Source of the DNA: Dehalococcoidia bacterium
Lineage (GTDB): Bacteria > Chloroflexota > Dehalococcoidia > UBA2979
Reading direction: 5' to 3'
Length of the DNA stretch: 64,000 nucleotides
Assembly (NCBI GenBank): GCA_009692725.1
Contig: SHYP01000004.1
Span: 1 to 64,000, forward strand
Shown here: piece after piece, positions 32,099-40,280 of the stretch
How positions within the stretch are numbered: the stretch's first letter is position 1
Layout of the letters: every line of letters starts with the position of its first letter
Made by a program: the position numbers and the translations under genes
Notes under the pieces: generated by a model
Told to the model about the DNA's origin: nothing
Databases searched by the model: none
What the model saw: only the letters and a program-made list of their open reading frames with translations

Positions 32099-33865
32099 CT
32101 ACGAGTCCCAGCGGATCGCGCCCACCGCGGGCGCGACCTCCGAGGCGCGCGTCGCCCACGCCGGGAACGGGAACTGCAGCAGTAGCGGCACCGGGATCTC
32201 CGGCTGGTGCACGATCATCGAGCCCGGCTTCAGCAGGCTCGCGCGCGCCCGCGCCGCCGGCGTGAGAAACCCGTACTCGTTGCGGTGCGCCTCCGCCGCG
32301 TCGAGCCGGCCAACGACGCGATACGCGCAGTTTGCGACCACGCGCGGCTCCACCTCGCTCGCCGTCTGCTGCGCGCCGATCAGCACCACGCCCATCGAGC
32401 GCCCGCGCTCCGCGATGTCCAGCAGCACGTCCTTGATCGGGCTGTGCCCCTCGCGCGGCGCGTACTTGTTCAGCTCGTCGAGCACCACGAACACCAGCGG
32501 CCGCGCCGCCCCGCGCTCCTCCTTCTGCTCGAACATGCGCTTCAGCACCACGCCGACCACGAACCGCTTCGCGCGATCGTGCAGCCGGTGGATGTCCACC
32601 ACCGTCACCTGCGCACGATTCCAGTCGATGCGGTGCGACGCGACGTCCTCCGATGCCTCTCCGCGCACGAGGTGCCCGACGTGCGGCGCCGCCGCTTCGA
32701 GCCGCCGCAGGAACGCGTGCACGGTGCCTGCCGCCGCGCGCCCGCCCCAGCCGCCGCCCTGCTCCGGGTCCGTCTGCTCCGCGATCGCCTCCACCAGCTC
32801 GTCGAAGTCCGTGACCAGGCGCCCGCCGATCTCCACGCTCGCCGCGTCCACCGGCCGCGACAGCCGCGCCGCCAGCGCCAGCTGCGTCTCCACCGCCTGC
32901 GCCACGTACCCCACCTGCGAGCGCTCGTCGTCCGCCTCCGCGAACAGGAAGCGCAGGTAGCGGTTCGCGCAGAACTCGCGCAGCGTCCAGAAGTAGCCCG
33001 TCACGCCCTCCAGCCGCGCGCCCGTGTCCGGGATCGGCTGCGCCCCGCGCCGCACCGGCGCGTAGCACGCCACCGACGCGAACGGCTCCGCCGGCAGCCC
33101 GAGCGCCGCGTAGCGCTCGCGATCGACGTCGCGCAGCTCGCGGTTCGGCTGGTCCAGGAACAGCAGGTCCTCGCCCTTGACGTTAAACACGATCGATCGC
33201 GTGTTCGCCGCCTCGAGGCCGAGCGCGCCCGACCCGAACAGCGCGTGCAGCAGGAACACCGCGTACGAGGTTTTCGTCGCCACGCCCGAAATGCCCGAGA
33301 TGTTCACGTGCGCGCCGCGCGTGCCGTCCAGGAACTCGAGGTTCGCGTACACTGGCTCCCCGCTGCGCGACAAGCCCACCGGCACGCGCGTGCGCATGCC
33401 GTCGAAGCACAACGCGGCCTCACGCGCCGCCCCGTGCGCGCGGAACACCGCGCCACCGGGCAGCGGCGGCACGAAGATCTCCGGCTCCAGCCGGGTCACC
33501 GCCACGTGCGCCGCCACCGCGATCTCCGCCGGCAGCAGCCCGTCGCGCACCAACTGCACGTCGGACTCGAACGTCACGCCCTCGTGCACTGCGCGTACCT
33601 CGTCGACGACCCCATACACGTCCACGGCGCGCCCGGCACTCCCCGGCAGCCCCCCTGGGGGCCCCCCCGGCAGCATCGTGCGCACCTGCACCACGTCGTC
33701 GAGCTGTAGGTAGCGCTCCGCCGCGACGTGCACCCAGAACCCCAGCGGCGTCGCCGCCTCCCGCGGCGTCCCCAGCACCAGCCCCACCGGCGCCGCGTCG
33801 AGCGCCTCGAACTCCGCCACCGTGTCGCCGCTGCGCGCCTCGGCCCCCGCCGCGTACCCGTTCAA
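32099..33865 (-). CDS. herA: HerA-like hexameric ATPase/translocase
   Basis: A 588-residue FtsK/HerA-superfamily ATPase. The N-terminal 170 residues are a beta-barrel HAS-like domain. The P-loop equivalent is I-S-G-I-S-G-V-A-T-K-T-S (189-200), Walker B L-V-F-V-V-L-D-E-L at 457-465, and I-G-A-Q-Q at 496-500 is the sensor block. HerA pumps DNA to the NurA nuclease during end resection. A TTG start at 33865 gives a TTGA overlap with the nurA stop, and no earlier start fits; no nearby downstream ATG gives a full barrel. A short CCCCCTGGGGGCCCCCC palindrome lies at 33650-33670. Confidence 0.88.
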   Translation of the reverse strand: MNGYAAGAEARSGDTVAEFEALDAAPVGLVLGTPREAATPLGFWVHVAAERYLQLDDVVQVRTMLPGGPPGGLPGSAGRAVDVYGVVDEVRAVHEGVTFESDVQLVRDGLLPAEIAVAAHVAVTRLEPEIFVPPLPGGAVFRAHGAAREAALCFDGMRTRVPVGLSRSGEPVYANLEFLDGTRGAHVNISGISGVATKTSYAVFLLHALFGSGALGLEAANTRSIVFNVKGEDLLFLDQPNRELRDVDRERYAALGLPAEPFASVACYAPVRRGAQPIPDTGARLEGVTGYFWTLREFCANRYLRFLFAEADDERSQVGYVAQAVETQLALAARLSRPVDAASVEIGGRLVTDFDELVEAIAEQTDPEQGGGWGGRAAAGTVHAFLRRLEAAAPHVGHLVRGEASEDVASHRIDWNRAQVTVVDIHRLHDRAKRFVVGVVLKRMFEQKEERGAARPLVFVVLDELNKYAPREGHSPIKDVLLDIAERGRSMGVVLIGAQQTASEVEPRVVANCAYRVVGRLDAAEAHRNEYGFLTPAARARASLLKPGSMIVHQPEIPVPLLLQFPFPAWATRASEVAPAVGAIRWDS

Positions 33866-34998
33866 GCCACCGCTCCCATCCGCTCCTGCTCTCCCTCGCC
33901 CGGCCCGGAAGCAAGCGATGGCGCGCTCGCGATCCGCTCCTGCTCCCCCTCGCCCCGTCCCGGGGAGAGGGGGCCGGGGGGTGAGGGTTCCGGCTCGTGA
34001 GCCCCGTGCACATCCATCGCATCGGGGGGTGAGGGCTCGGACGCCGCTGGCCGCGCCCCGCCAACGTGCGCGTGCAGCAGCCGCGCCACCCAGCGGCGGT
34101 CGCCGAGCCGCCGCGTGAGCTCGCGCTCCAGCGCGCCGACCGCGATCAGGTTCTGCGGCGAACGCGGATCGCGCACCGGCGACGAGGCCAGCCGCGGCAG
34201 CGCCGCCGCGCACTGCTCCGCGAGCGCCACGACCTCCGCCGTGGGCAGCGCGCCCGGTGCCTCCAGCCGCACGACGCCCGCCAGCGGATGGAAGTGCGGC
34301 GACAGCTCCGCGATGCGCAGGTACCACGAGCTGCGCTCGTGCCCGCCCTCGAGGATGCGGAACAGCGGCGTGCGCTCGCCCACGCGCAGCTGCACGAGCA
34401 GCCGCTGCTGCGCGCCGTCGAGGTACCAGCGATGCACGCGCTTCACGTACCCGACCACGCGCGGCCCCGGCGACCGCAGCCACAGCGGTCCGTCGACGAG
34501 CGTCAGCGCGCCCGTGTCGCGCGACAGCCGCTCCGCGAGCTTCGCCTCGTCGCCCAGCATCGCGCGGTTGAGCGCCGCCACCAGGTCGTTCGCGCTGCTC
34601 GCCTGCGGCGGCAACTGCGCGCGGAAGCGCAGCGTCGCCGCGCCGCTCCGCAGCTCCAGCGTCGAGGGTGCGCCGCCGGTCTGGAACAGCCGCCGCTCCA
34701 CGTGGATCGCATCGTCGATGACGCGCGCGCCATCCCTGTCGACGACGACCGCGCCCGTCGCGTACGACCCAAACAGCCCGAACTGCAGCTCGCCCCCCGG
34801 CCCCTCGTCGAGCGCATGCGCCTCCGCGCGCCGCACGCCATCGACGATGCACAGCGATGGCAACGCCGCCCGCGCAGGCACCGCGACCGCGCGCCATGGC
34901 CCCTCGACTGCCACGTCGATGGCAGCCTCCGCCTCGTGCGCGTCGGCCTGTAGCGCGGTGCCGTACTCGGGAGCCCAGGGCAGCAGTCGGAGCGCCAT
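33862..34998 (-). CDS. nurA: NurA-domain 5'-3' nuclease
   Basis: A 378-residue RNase-H-like-fold nuclease. The catalytic start L-C-I-V-D-G-V-R-R (Asp53) is typical of NurA; other acidic residues lie in V-V-V-D-R-D-G and later A-L-V-D-G-P. Residues 270-345 contain the C-terminal helices. The tail from about 325 is built from dispersed repeat DNA (E-P-S-P-P-G-P-L-S-P-G-R-G-E-G-E-Q), unlikely to be part of the native fold. Encoded first in the herA-sbcD-sbcC operon, it supplies the nuclease to the HerA pump. Confidence 0.82.
   Translation of the reverse strand: MALRLLPWAPEYGTALQADAHEAEAAIDVAVEGPWRAVAVPARAALPSLCIVDGVRRAEAHALDEGPGGELQFGLFGSYATGAVVVDRDGARVIDDAIHVERRLFQTGGAPSTLELRSGAATLRFRAQLPPQASSANDLVAALNRAMLGDEAKLAERLSRDTGALTLVDGPLWLRSPGPRVVGYVKRVHRWYLDGAQQRLLVQLRVGERTPLFRILEGGHERSSWYLRIAELSPHFHPLAGVVRLEAPGALPTAEVVALAEQCAAALPRLASSPVRDPRSPQNLIAVGALERELTRRLGDRRWVARLLHAHVGGARPAASEPSPPDAMDVHGAHEPEPSPPGPLSPGRGEGEQERIASAPSLASGPGEGEQERMGAVA
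33943..33990. repeat. Dispersed G/C-rich palindromic repeat, copy 2 (inside nurA)
   Basis: Same core as copies at 28995 and 35165. It is translated in the same reading phase as in sbcC (P-S-P-P-G-P-L-S-P). Partial copies flank it at about 33887-33905 and 34024-34040, so the 3' end of nurA has been built up by repeat expansion. Confidence 0.85.
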
Positions 34999-35114
34999 GC
35001 GATCGCCTCGGGGGGAACCGGGGGGAGTATATGAAGAACAGCCGTTCGTGTCGAACCGATCACCAGCATACGCGTCTCCACAAAGCCCTGGCAACGGACG
35101 CCACGCAGCACATA

Positions 35115-35130
35115 TGTTTCACGTGAAACA
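35115..35130. promoter_or_regulatory. parS centromere site (ParB-binding)
   Basis: TGTTTCACGTGAAACA is a perfect match to the 16-base bacterial consensus parS, extended by one complementary base pair on each side (ATG...CAT). ParB-CTP clamps load at such sites to organise and segregate the chromosome. It lies in the 296-base intergenic gap between nurA and ubiE. parS sites are usually within the origin-proximal part of the chromosome. No parA, parB, dnaA or dnaN is in the window. Confidence 0.92.
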
Positions 35131-35164
35131 TTGGCCACGATCGAGGCGCAGGCCGCGGGGTCGC

Positions 35165-35214
35165 CTCCCCCTCGCCCCGCCGCGCGGGGAGAGGGGGCCG
35201 GGGGATGAGGGTCC
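35165..35214. repeat. Dispersed G/C-rich palindromic repeat, copy 3 (intergenic)
   Basis: Core as in copies 1 and 2, with the stem CCCCGC/GCGGGG extended. It stands 35 bases from the parS site, in the only intergenic copy of the three. Confidence 0.85.
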
Positions 35215-35294
35215 GATCTCCGCGCACGCGCTGTGCCGGGACCGACGTGAGGGTCCGCTTGGGCCCCACCCACCCCATGCCGTAGCCTCCCCTC

Positions 35295-36038
35295 ATGCCC
35301 GATGACGCCCCGAACCCTGAGCCCGCCGCGCTCTTCGCACACGGCGCCGATCGCGCGGGCTACGTGCAGCGCATGTTCGGCGACATCGCCGGCCGCTACG
35401 ACCTCATGAACGCGCTGATGACCGGCGGCCGCCACCACGCGTGGCGACGCCTCACCGCCCGCGCGCTCGTCCGCCCCGGCGACCGCGTGCTCGATGTCGG
35501 CTGCGGCACCGGCGACCTCGCCCTCGCCTGCCGCGCCGCCGGCGCGCGCGCGGTGCTCGCCGTCGACTTCGCCGCGCCGATGCTCGCGCGCGCCCGCCGC
35601 AAGGCGCGCCGCCGCGGCAGGAGCGACATCGCCGTCGCGCTCGCCGACGCGACGCGGCTCCCCTGCGCCGACGCCACCTTCGACGTGTGGTGCGCAGCCT
35701 TCGTCGTGCGCAACATCCCGGAGCTGGACGCCGCCCTCGCGGAGGCCGCGCGCGTGCTCCGCCCCGGCGGCCGCCTCGGCATCCTCGAAATCCCCCGCCT
35801 CGAACGCAGCTGGTGGCGCCCCTTCGCGCGCCTGTACTTCCAGCGCGTCGTGCCGCTGCTCGGCCGCGCGATCTCCGGCCACGCGAGCGCGTACCGCTAC
35901 CTCCCGGTCTCCGTCGACCATTTCCTGTCGATCGACGAGCTCTCCGCCCGGCTCGCACGCGTCGGCTTCGCTGTCCGCGAGGCGCGGCCGCTCATGCTCG
36001 GCACGGTCGCACTGCACATCGCCGAACGCCCCGCCTAG
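35295..36038 (+). CDS. ubiE: Demethylmenaquinone/demethylubiquinone methyltransferase
   Basis: A 247-residue class I SAM-dependent methyltransferase. The family start F-G-D-I-A-G-R-Y-D-L-M-N-A-L-M-T (28-43) and SAM loop L-D-V-G-C-G-T-G-D-L-A (66-76) are diagnostic; N-I-P-E-L-D-A-A-L-A-E-A-A-R-V-L-R-P-G-G and the C-terminal Y-R-Y-L-P-V-S-V follow. It performs the last C-methylation in menaquinone (menG) or ubiquinone synthesis. ATG 35295 is six bases after TAGCCT (35283-35288), with TTGGGC 18 bases before it, so the mRNA may be leaderless. Confidence 0.92.
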   Translation: MPDDAPNPEPAALFAHGADRAGYVQRMFGDIAGRYDLMNALMTGGRHHAWRRLTARALVRPGDRVLDVGCGTGDLALACRAAGARAVLAVDFAAPMLARARRKARRRGRSDIAVALADATRLPCADATFDVWCAAFVVRNIPELDAALAEAARVLRPGGRLGILEIPRLERSWWRPFARLYFQRVVPLLGRAISGHASAYRYLPVSVDHFLSIDELSARLARVGFAVREARPLMLGTVALHIAERPA

Positions 36039-36069
36039 CCTCGACGCGCGCGCGCGCCGCGGCCGCGCG

Positions 36070-36504
36070 TCAGCTCAGGCGCGCATCGTCCAGCGGCGCG
36101 CGCGACACGTCCTCGCCCGCGTTCACCATGTGCTGTGCGAGCGGCGCCAGCGCCGCAAGGATCGTGGCGACGTCCGCGTCCGCGACTTCGCACGCGCGCA
36201 GCGCCGCCCCGAAGTGGTGCAGCCAGCGCCCCGCCGCCCGCTTGTCGATGACGAACGGGAAGTGCCGCCGGCGCAGCCGGGGATGCCCGAAGCGCTCCGT
36301 GTAGCGCTGCTCCCCGCCCAGCCACTGCTCCAGGAACAACTGCTGCTTCTCGCGCCCCGGCCCCAGATCCGCCGGGAAGATCGGGCTCAGCAGCTCGTCC
36401 TGCGCGACGCGCGCGTAGAACTCCTCGACGATGCGCGCGACGCCTGCGCGCCCGCCCACACGCTCGAAGAGCGAGCCGTCTGGCGGCAGCGGCGCGGTCG
36501 TCAT
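36070..36504 (-). CDS. Group II truncated haemoglobin (trHbO)
   Basis: A 144-residue 2-on-2 globin. F-Y-A-R-V-A-Q-D-E-L-L-S-P-I-F-P and F-L-E-Q-W-L-G-G-E-Q-R-Y-T-E-R-F-G-H-P-R-L-R-R-R-H-F-P-F split the fold as usual; the last His is the proximal haem ligand, and Trp in W-L-H-H-F is at the G8 position that defines group II. It binds O2 or NO, often for oxidative or nitrosative stress. ATG 36504 overlaps the preceding small gene (ATGA). Confidence 0.9.
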   Translation of the reverse strand: MTTAPLPPDGSLFERVGGRAGVARIVEEFYARVAQDELLSPIFPADLGPGREKQQLFLEQWLGGEQRYTERFGHPRLRRRHFPFVIDKRAAGRWLHHFGAALRACEVADADVATILAALAPLAQHMVNAGEDVSRAPLDDARLS

Positions 36505-36686
36505 CGCGCCACGCCGCCGCGCGCCGCCTCGAAGCCGGCGCACGCGCGCACCGGCAGCCGCGGGTAACGCGCATACGCGGCGTCGAGGTCCGACCGCCCG
36601 CACCGCAGGAAGCGCGACCCACGCGCGCTCGTCACGCTGCGCGCCCAGTCGCAGCGTCCGCACAGCCCCGCATCGCTCTCCGCCAT
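36501..36686 (-). CDS. Mini zinc-ribbon-like protein
   Basis: A 61-residue protein with C-G-R-C-D-W at the N-terminus and a third Cys in F-L-R-C, ending P-L-P-V-R-A-C-A-G-F. Four cysteines in this arrangement suggest one metal site. I recall similar ORFs of about 55-65 residues in Chloroflexota and Actinobacteria but no function. It is translationally coupled to the globin gene by an ATGA overlap. Confidence 0.65.
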   Translation of the reverse strand: MAESDAGLCGRCDWARSVTSARGSRFLRCGRSDLDAAYARYPRLPVRACAGFEAARGGVAR

Positions 36687-36775
36687 GGCACTAGTCTAGC
36701 GAGCCCGAGCGCCTGGCCGGGGCTGCCCGCGCGGGGCGCTGGGCCGCAACCGCCGCGCCCGCCTATGATCGCGCG

Positions 36776-37645
36776 ATGACCCCACCCGACGACGGTACCG
36801 CGCGCCTCCTCGTCCAGTGCCAGGACCGCCCCGGCATCGTCGCGGCGGTATCCGCGTTCCTCTTTGCGCACGGCGCAAACATCGTGCAGGCCGACCAGTA
36901 CTCCTCCGACGGCGGCAGCGGCCGCTTCTTCCTGCGCATGGAGTACGCGCTCACCGGCCTCGACGTCCCGCCCGACGCGCTCTCGGCGCGCTTCGGCGCG
37001 GAGATCGCGCCGCGCTTCGACATGACCTGGCACGTCTCCTACAGCACGCGCCGCCCGCGCATCGCCATCCTCGTCTCCAAGGCGGACCACTGCCTGCTGG
37101 ACCTGCTGTGGCGCTGGCGCCGCCAAGAGCTCGCGGCCGATGTACGCATGGTCGTCTCGAACCACGAGGCGCTGCGCGACGCCGTCGCGCCCTTCGAGCT
37201 GCCCTACCACTGCTTGCCGATCGCGGACGGCGGGCGCCCGGCGCAGGAAGCAGCGCTGCTGCAGCTGCTGCGCGGCGAGGTCGACCTCGTGGTGCTGGCG
37301 CGCTACATGCAGGTGCTGTCGCCAGCATTCCTCGCCGAGTTCCCGCGCGCGGTGATCAACATCCACCACTCGTTCCTGCCCGCGTTCGCCGGTGCCGACC
37401 CCTACGGCCAGGCCTTCGATCGCGGTGTAAAGATCATCGGCGCGACCGCGCACTACGCCACCGAGGAGCTCGACGACGGCCCGATCATCGAGCAGGACGT
37501 GGTGCGAGTGACCCATCGCGACCGCCGCGCCGACCTCGTACGCCTCGGCCGCGAGGTCGAGCGGTCCGTGCTGGCGCGCGCAGTGCAGTGGCACCTCGAG
37601 GACCGCGTGCTCGTCGACGGGCGCAAGACGGTCGTCTTCCGCTAG
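36776..37645 (+). CDS. purU: Formyltetrahydrofolate deformylase
   Basis: A 289-residue enzyme with an N-terminal ACT domain (L-V-Q-C-Q-D-R-P-G-I-V at 12-22) and a formyltransferase-type catalytic domain. The catalytic Asn195, His197 and Asp234 appear in I-N-I-H-H-S-F-L-P-A-F and E-L-D-D-G-P-I. It hydrolyses 10-formyl-THF to formate and THF, balancing one-carbon pools. ATG 36776 lies six bases after TATGAT (36764-36769), without a ribosome binding site, so a leaderless mRNA is likely. Confidence 0.94.
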   Translation: MTPPDDGTARLLVQCQDRPGIVAAVSAFLFAHGANIVQADQYSSDGGSGRFFLRMEYALTGLDVPPDALSARFGAEIAPRFDMTWHVSYSTRRPRIAILVSKADHCLLDLLWRWRRQELAADVRMVVSNHEALRDAVAPFELPYHCLPIADGGRPAQEAALLQLLRGEVDLVVLARYMQVLSPAFLAEFPRAVINIHHSFLPAFAGADPYGQAFDRGVKIIGATAHYATEELDDGPIIEQDVVRVTHRDRRADLVRLGREVERSVLARAVQWHLEDRVLVDGRKTVVFR

Positions 37646-37711
37646 CGGGAATCCCGACGCGCGCACCCCCGGCTTCCCGGGCGTCGGCCGCTTCTGCTAG
37701 AATGCAAGGCG

Positions 37712-37845
37712 ATGACACCCCGCCCCCGCGCCGCAACGGCGCGGCCCCCGACTCCGACCCCTCGCTCTGAACGCCGTCCCGCCGTCGCGGGTCCAGTGCT
37801 GCCACGAGAGCTGTCATGAGTGCTGTCATGAGACTGCTGCCGTGA
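37712..37845 (+). other. Two overlapping tiny upstream reading frames
   Basis: Downstream of a -10-like TAGAAT (37698-37703) is ATG 37712, opening a 35-codon Pro/Arg-rich frame that ends TGA 37817-37819. This overlaps (ATGA) ATG 37816, opening a nine-codon frame (MSAVMRLLP) that ends TGA 37843-37845, which overlaps (GTGA) the GTG 37842 of the basic protein. Such a chain would couple its translation to the leader frames; the tiny peptides themselves are not recognisable. Confidence 0.35.
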
Positions 37846-38555
37846 AGCTGCTGCAGCGCATCGCGCTCGCGCTCGGGGGCGCCAAGCCGCCCGCCGGTCA
37901 GCGCGATGCGGGCGCCCCCGGCGCAGCCCCCGAGGAACGCCGCCGCCGTCGCGGCGGGCGCGGGCGCGGACGCGGCGCGGGTGCCCAGAACGGCGCCACT
38001 GCCGGCACCCAGCCCGCCCCCAGCACCGATCGCAGCTCCCGTAGCAGCGCCCCCCCGCAGCGCGACTCCCGTGACGCTCGCGACTCCCGCGATGGCGCGC
38101 GCGGGCGCCCACGCTGGCAGCGCCCCCCGGCGCACATGCTCGAGCAGCCGCTCCCCGAGGACGTGGCGTTCCGGCCCGCCGCCGAAGGCGGCGACGCCTC
38201 GATTGTCCCCGCCCGCCGCCGCCGCGCGTCGCGCTCCGGCGAGCGCGTGTTCGCCCTCGGCAACGTCCCGTACGTCGCCCGCACGCAAGCACCGGGCCCG
38301 CCAGCCGCTGCCCGCGCGCCGCAGTACGACGACGACACTCCCTACGCCGACGCCGACGCGGCAAACCTCGACATCGCAGCAGACGGCGACATCCCCGCGG
38401 GAGGCGACGCCACAACCGACGGCACCGACGGCAACGCGGGCGAGGGAGAGCGCAAGCGTCGCCGCCGGGGGCGCCGCGGCGGGCGCGGTCGCAAGCGGCC
38501 CGCACCGGATGGCACCCCGGAGGCAGATAACGGCGGCCACGACGCGGTCGCGTAG
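37842..38555 (+). CDS. Arg/Gly-rich basic protein, possible RNA-binding
   Basis: A 237-residue, disordered-looking protein. It has R-R-R-R-R-G-G-R-G-R-G-R-G near 35-47, an R-D-S-R-D-A-R-D-S-R-D repeat, a more acidic middle and a second R-R-R-R-G-R-R-G-G-R-G-R near the C-terminus. RGG-type boxes bind RNA, as in RNase E/G and related C-termini; no catalytic domain is visible. Start GTG 37842 is in a four-base overlap with a tiny upstream frame. Confidence 0.55.
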   Translation: MKLLQRIALALGGAKPPAGQRDAGAPGAAPEERRRRRGGRGRGRGAGAQNGATAGTQPAPSTDRSSRSSAPPQRDSRDARDSRDGARGRPRWQRPPAHMLEQPLPEDVAFRPAAEGGDASIVPARRRRASRSGERVFALGNVPYVARTQAPGPPAAARAPQYDDDTPYADADAANLDIAADGDIPAGGDATTDGTDGNAGEGERKRRRRGRRGGRGRKRPAPDGTPEADNGGHDAVA

Positions 38556-38600
38556 CGACAGCGCGCACAGCCTCCCCCCACCACCGGTCACGCCCGGCTG

Positions 38601-38629
38601 TTGACGCCCACCACCCCCCTGCCTACGGT
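38601..38629 (+). promoter_or_regulatory. Leaderless sigma-A-type promoter of the kinase/ATPase gene
   Basis: TTGACG (38601-38606), 17-base spacer, TACGGT (38624-38629). The GTG start follows six bases after the -10. Confidence 0.65.
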
Positions 38630-38635
38630 CGACGC

Positions 38636-40243
38636 GTGACCGCTGAGCTGCCGGACTACGTGCGCGCGCTGCTCGACCAGGCGACGTACCCGCACCCGCC
38701 CGCGCAGCTCGAACTGCGCCAGACACACATCTCGTACGTCTTCATGGCAGGCGACGTCGTCTACAAGGCGAAGAAACCCGTCGACTTCGGCTTCATCGAC
38801 CAGCGCACGCTCGCACAGCGTGAGCGCTACTGCCACGCGGAGGTCACGCTCAACACGCGCCTCGCGCCGGACGTGTACCTCGGCGTGGTGCCGATCGTGC
38901 GCACGGCGGACGGCCGCATCGCCGTCGAGGCGGCGGGCGAGGTGCTCGAGTGGGCCGTCAAGATGCGTCGCCTACCGGACGAGCGCACGCTCGACCGCGT
39001 GCTCGCCGCGGGCGCAGCGCCGCCCGCGCTCGTCGAGCAGCTCGTGCAGCGGCTGATCGCGTTCCACGAAGCGGCCGCCATCGTGCCGAACGACCCCGCG
39101 TTCGCGGGCGGCGCTGCGGAGCGCGCATGGTGGGCGCGCGAGTACGGCGAGGCCGCCGGCTTCATCGGCCACACGTGGCGCACCGAGGACGCCGCCGCGA
39201 CGCGCGCGTTCTTCGAGCAGGCGATCGAGGCGGAGCAGGCGCTGTTCGACGAGCGGCTCGCCGCCGGGCGCGTCGTCGAAGGCCACGGGGACCTGCAAGC
39301 GAAACACGTCTACCTGCTCGACCCGCCTTCCGGGATCACCATCGTCGACTGCATCGAGTTCACCGACTGGTTCCACTTCCGCTACGTGGACGTCGGCTAC
39401 GACATTGCGTTCCTCGCGATGGACCTCGAGGCGAGCGGCTACGACACGCTGGGCGACGAGCTCGCGGGCCGCTACCTCGCCGCCGCGCACGACGAAACGC
39501 TGGGTGTGCTGCAACCGTTGCACCGCGCCTTCCGCGCGTTCGTGCGCGGCAAGGTGGAGTCGATCGGCGCGGCCGCGACGGAGCTCCCCGCCGACGAGCG
39601 CGCGCGGCTCGCCGCATCCGCCGCGCGCTACTTCGCGCTCGCCGCCGCGTACGCGCAGCGCCGTGCTGCGCCCGCTGTCGTGCTGCTGTGCGGGCTGCCG
39701 GCGACCGGCAAGTCGACGGTAGGCGGCACGCTTGCGGCGCGCATCGGCGCCGCCTACCTGTCATCCGACGCCGTTCGCAAGGCTGCGGCCGGGTTTGACC
39801 CACGCGCACGCGTGGGCGCGGAGTTTCGCGGCGGGCTGTACGCGCCAGCGGTCACGGAGCGCACCTACGCCGAGCTACGCGCGCGCACCGCGCAGCATCT
39901 CGCGGCCGGCCGCCCGGTAGTCGTCGACGCGATGCACGGACGCGCGAGCGAGCGCGCCGCGTTGCTGGCCGTCGCGAGCGCCGCCGGCGTACCGGCGCTG
40001 ATCGTCGAGCTGCGGCTCGACGACGCAGCCGCCGCGCAGCGCATCGCTGGACGCGAGGCGGACCCGCTGCGCACCTCGGACGCGACGTGGGAGGTGTACG
40101 CCGCGCAGCGCGACCGCTTCGAGCGGCCGGCGGCAGCGGAGGGCGCGCTCGTGACGCTCGACGCCGCGCGCCCGCCTGCGGAGCTCGCGCGCGCCATCGC
40201 GGCCGCGTGCCCCCTGCGCCCTAGCGTCGCGACGCAGCGCTGA
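38636..40243 (+). CDS. Fusion of aminoglycoside-phosphotransferase-like domain and AAA/zeta-type P-loop kinase
   Basis: A 535-residue two-domain protein. Residues 1-320 are an APH/ChoK-like kinase fold: V-V-Y-K-A-K-K-P at 42-49, G-H-G-D-L-Q-A-K-H-V-Y-L at about 221-232 (catalytic loop) and I-V-D-C-I-E-F-T-D-W. Residues 340-535 hold a P-loop kinase: L-L-C-G-L-P-A-T-G-K-S-T, then D-A-M-H-G-R. This architecture (COG2187 plus COG0645) is conserved in many bacteria without a settled function; the two halves could phosphorylate a small metabolite. GTG 38636 is leaderless by promoter position. Confidence 0.82.
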   Translation: MTAELPDYVRALLDQATYPHPPAQLELRQTHISYVFMAGDVVYKAKKPVDFGFIDQRTLAQRERYCHAEVTLNTRLAPDVYLGVVPIVRTADGRIAVEAAGEVLEWAVKMRRLPDERTLDRVLAAGAAPPALVEQLVQRLIAFHEAAAIVPNDPAFAGGAAERAWWAREYGEAAGFIGHTWRTEDAAATRAFFEQAIEAEQALFDERLAAGRVVEGHGDLQAKHVYLLDPPSGITIVDCIEFTDWFHFRYVDVGYDIAFLAMDLEASGYDTLGDELAGRYLAAAHDETLGVLQPLHRAFRAFVRGKVESIGAAATELPADERARLAASAARYFALAAAYAQRRAAPAVVLLCGLPATGKSTVGGTLAARIGAAYLSSDAVRKAAAGFDPRARVGAEFRGGLYAPAVTERTYAELRARTAQHLAAGRPVVVDAMHGRASERAALLAVASAAGVPALIVELRLDDAAAAQRIAGREADPLRTSDATWEVYAAQRDRFERPAAAEGALVTLDAARPPAELARAIAAACPLRPSVATQR

Positions 40244-40280
40244 GCGGCGCGACACGGCTCTGAGCGACGAGGAGGCTCCC

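Noticed and set aside
33650..33670. G/C palindrome in herA as a terminator or insertion
   Set aside because: It encodes G-G-P-P-G-G-L-P-G in a loop and is short; no other evidence of insertion or termination.
32099..34897. A 932-codon frame reading through nurA into herA
   Set aside because: The first 344 codons are an antisense-like shadow of nurA; P-loop ATPase wording begins only after the TTG at 33865.
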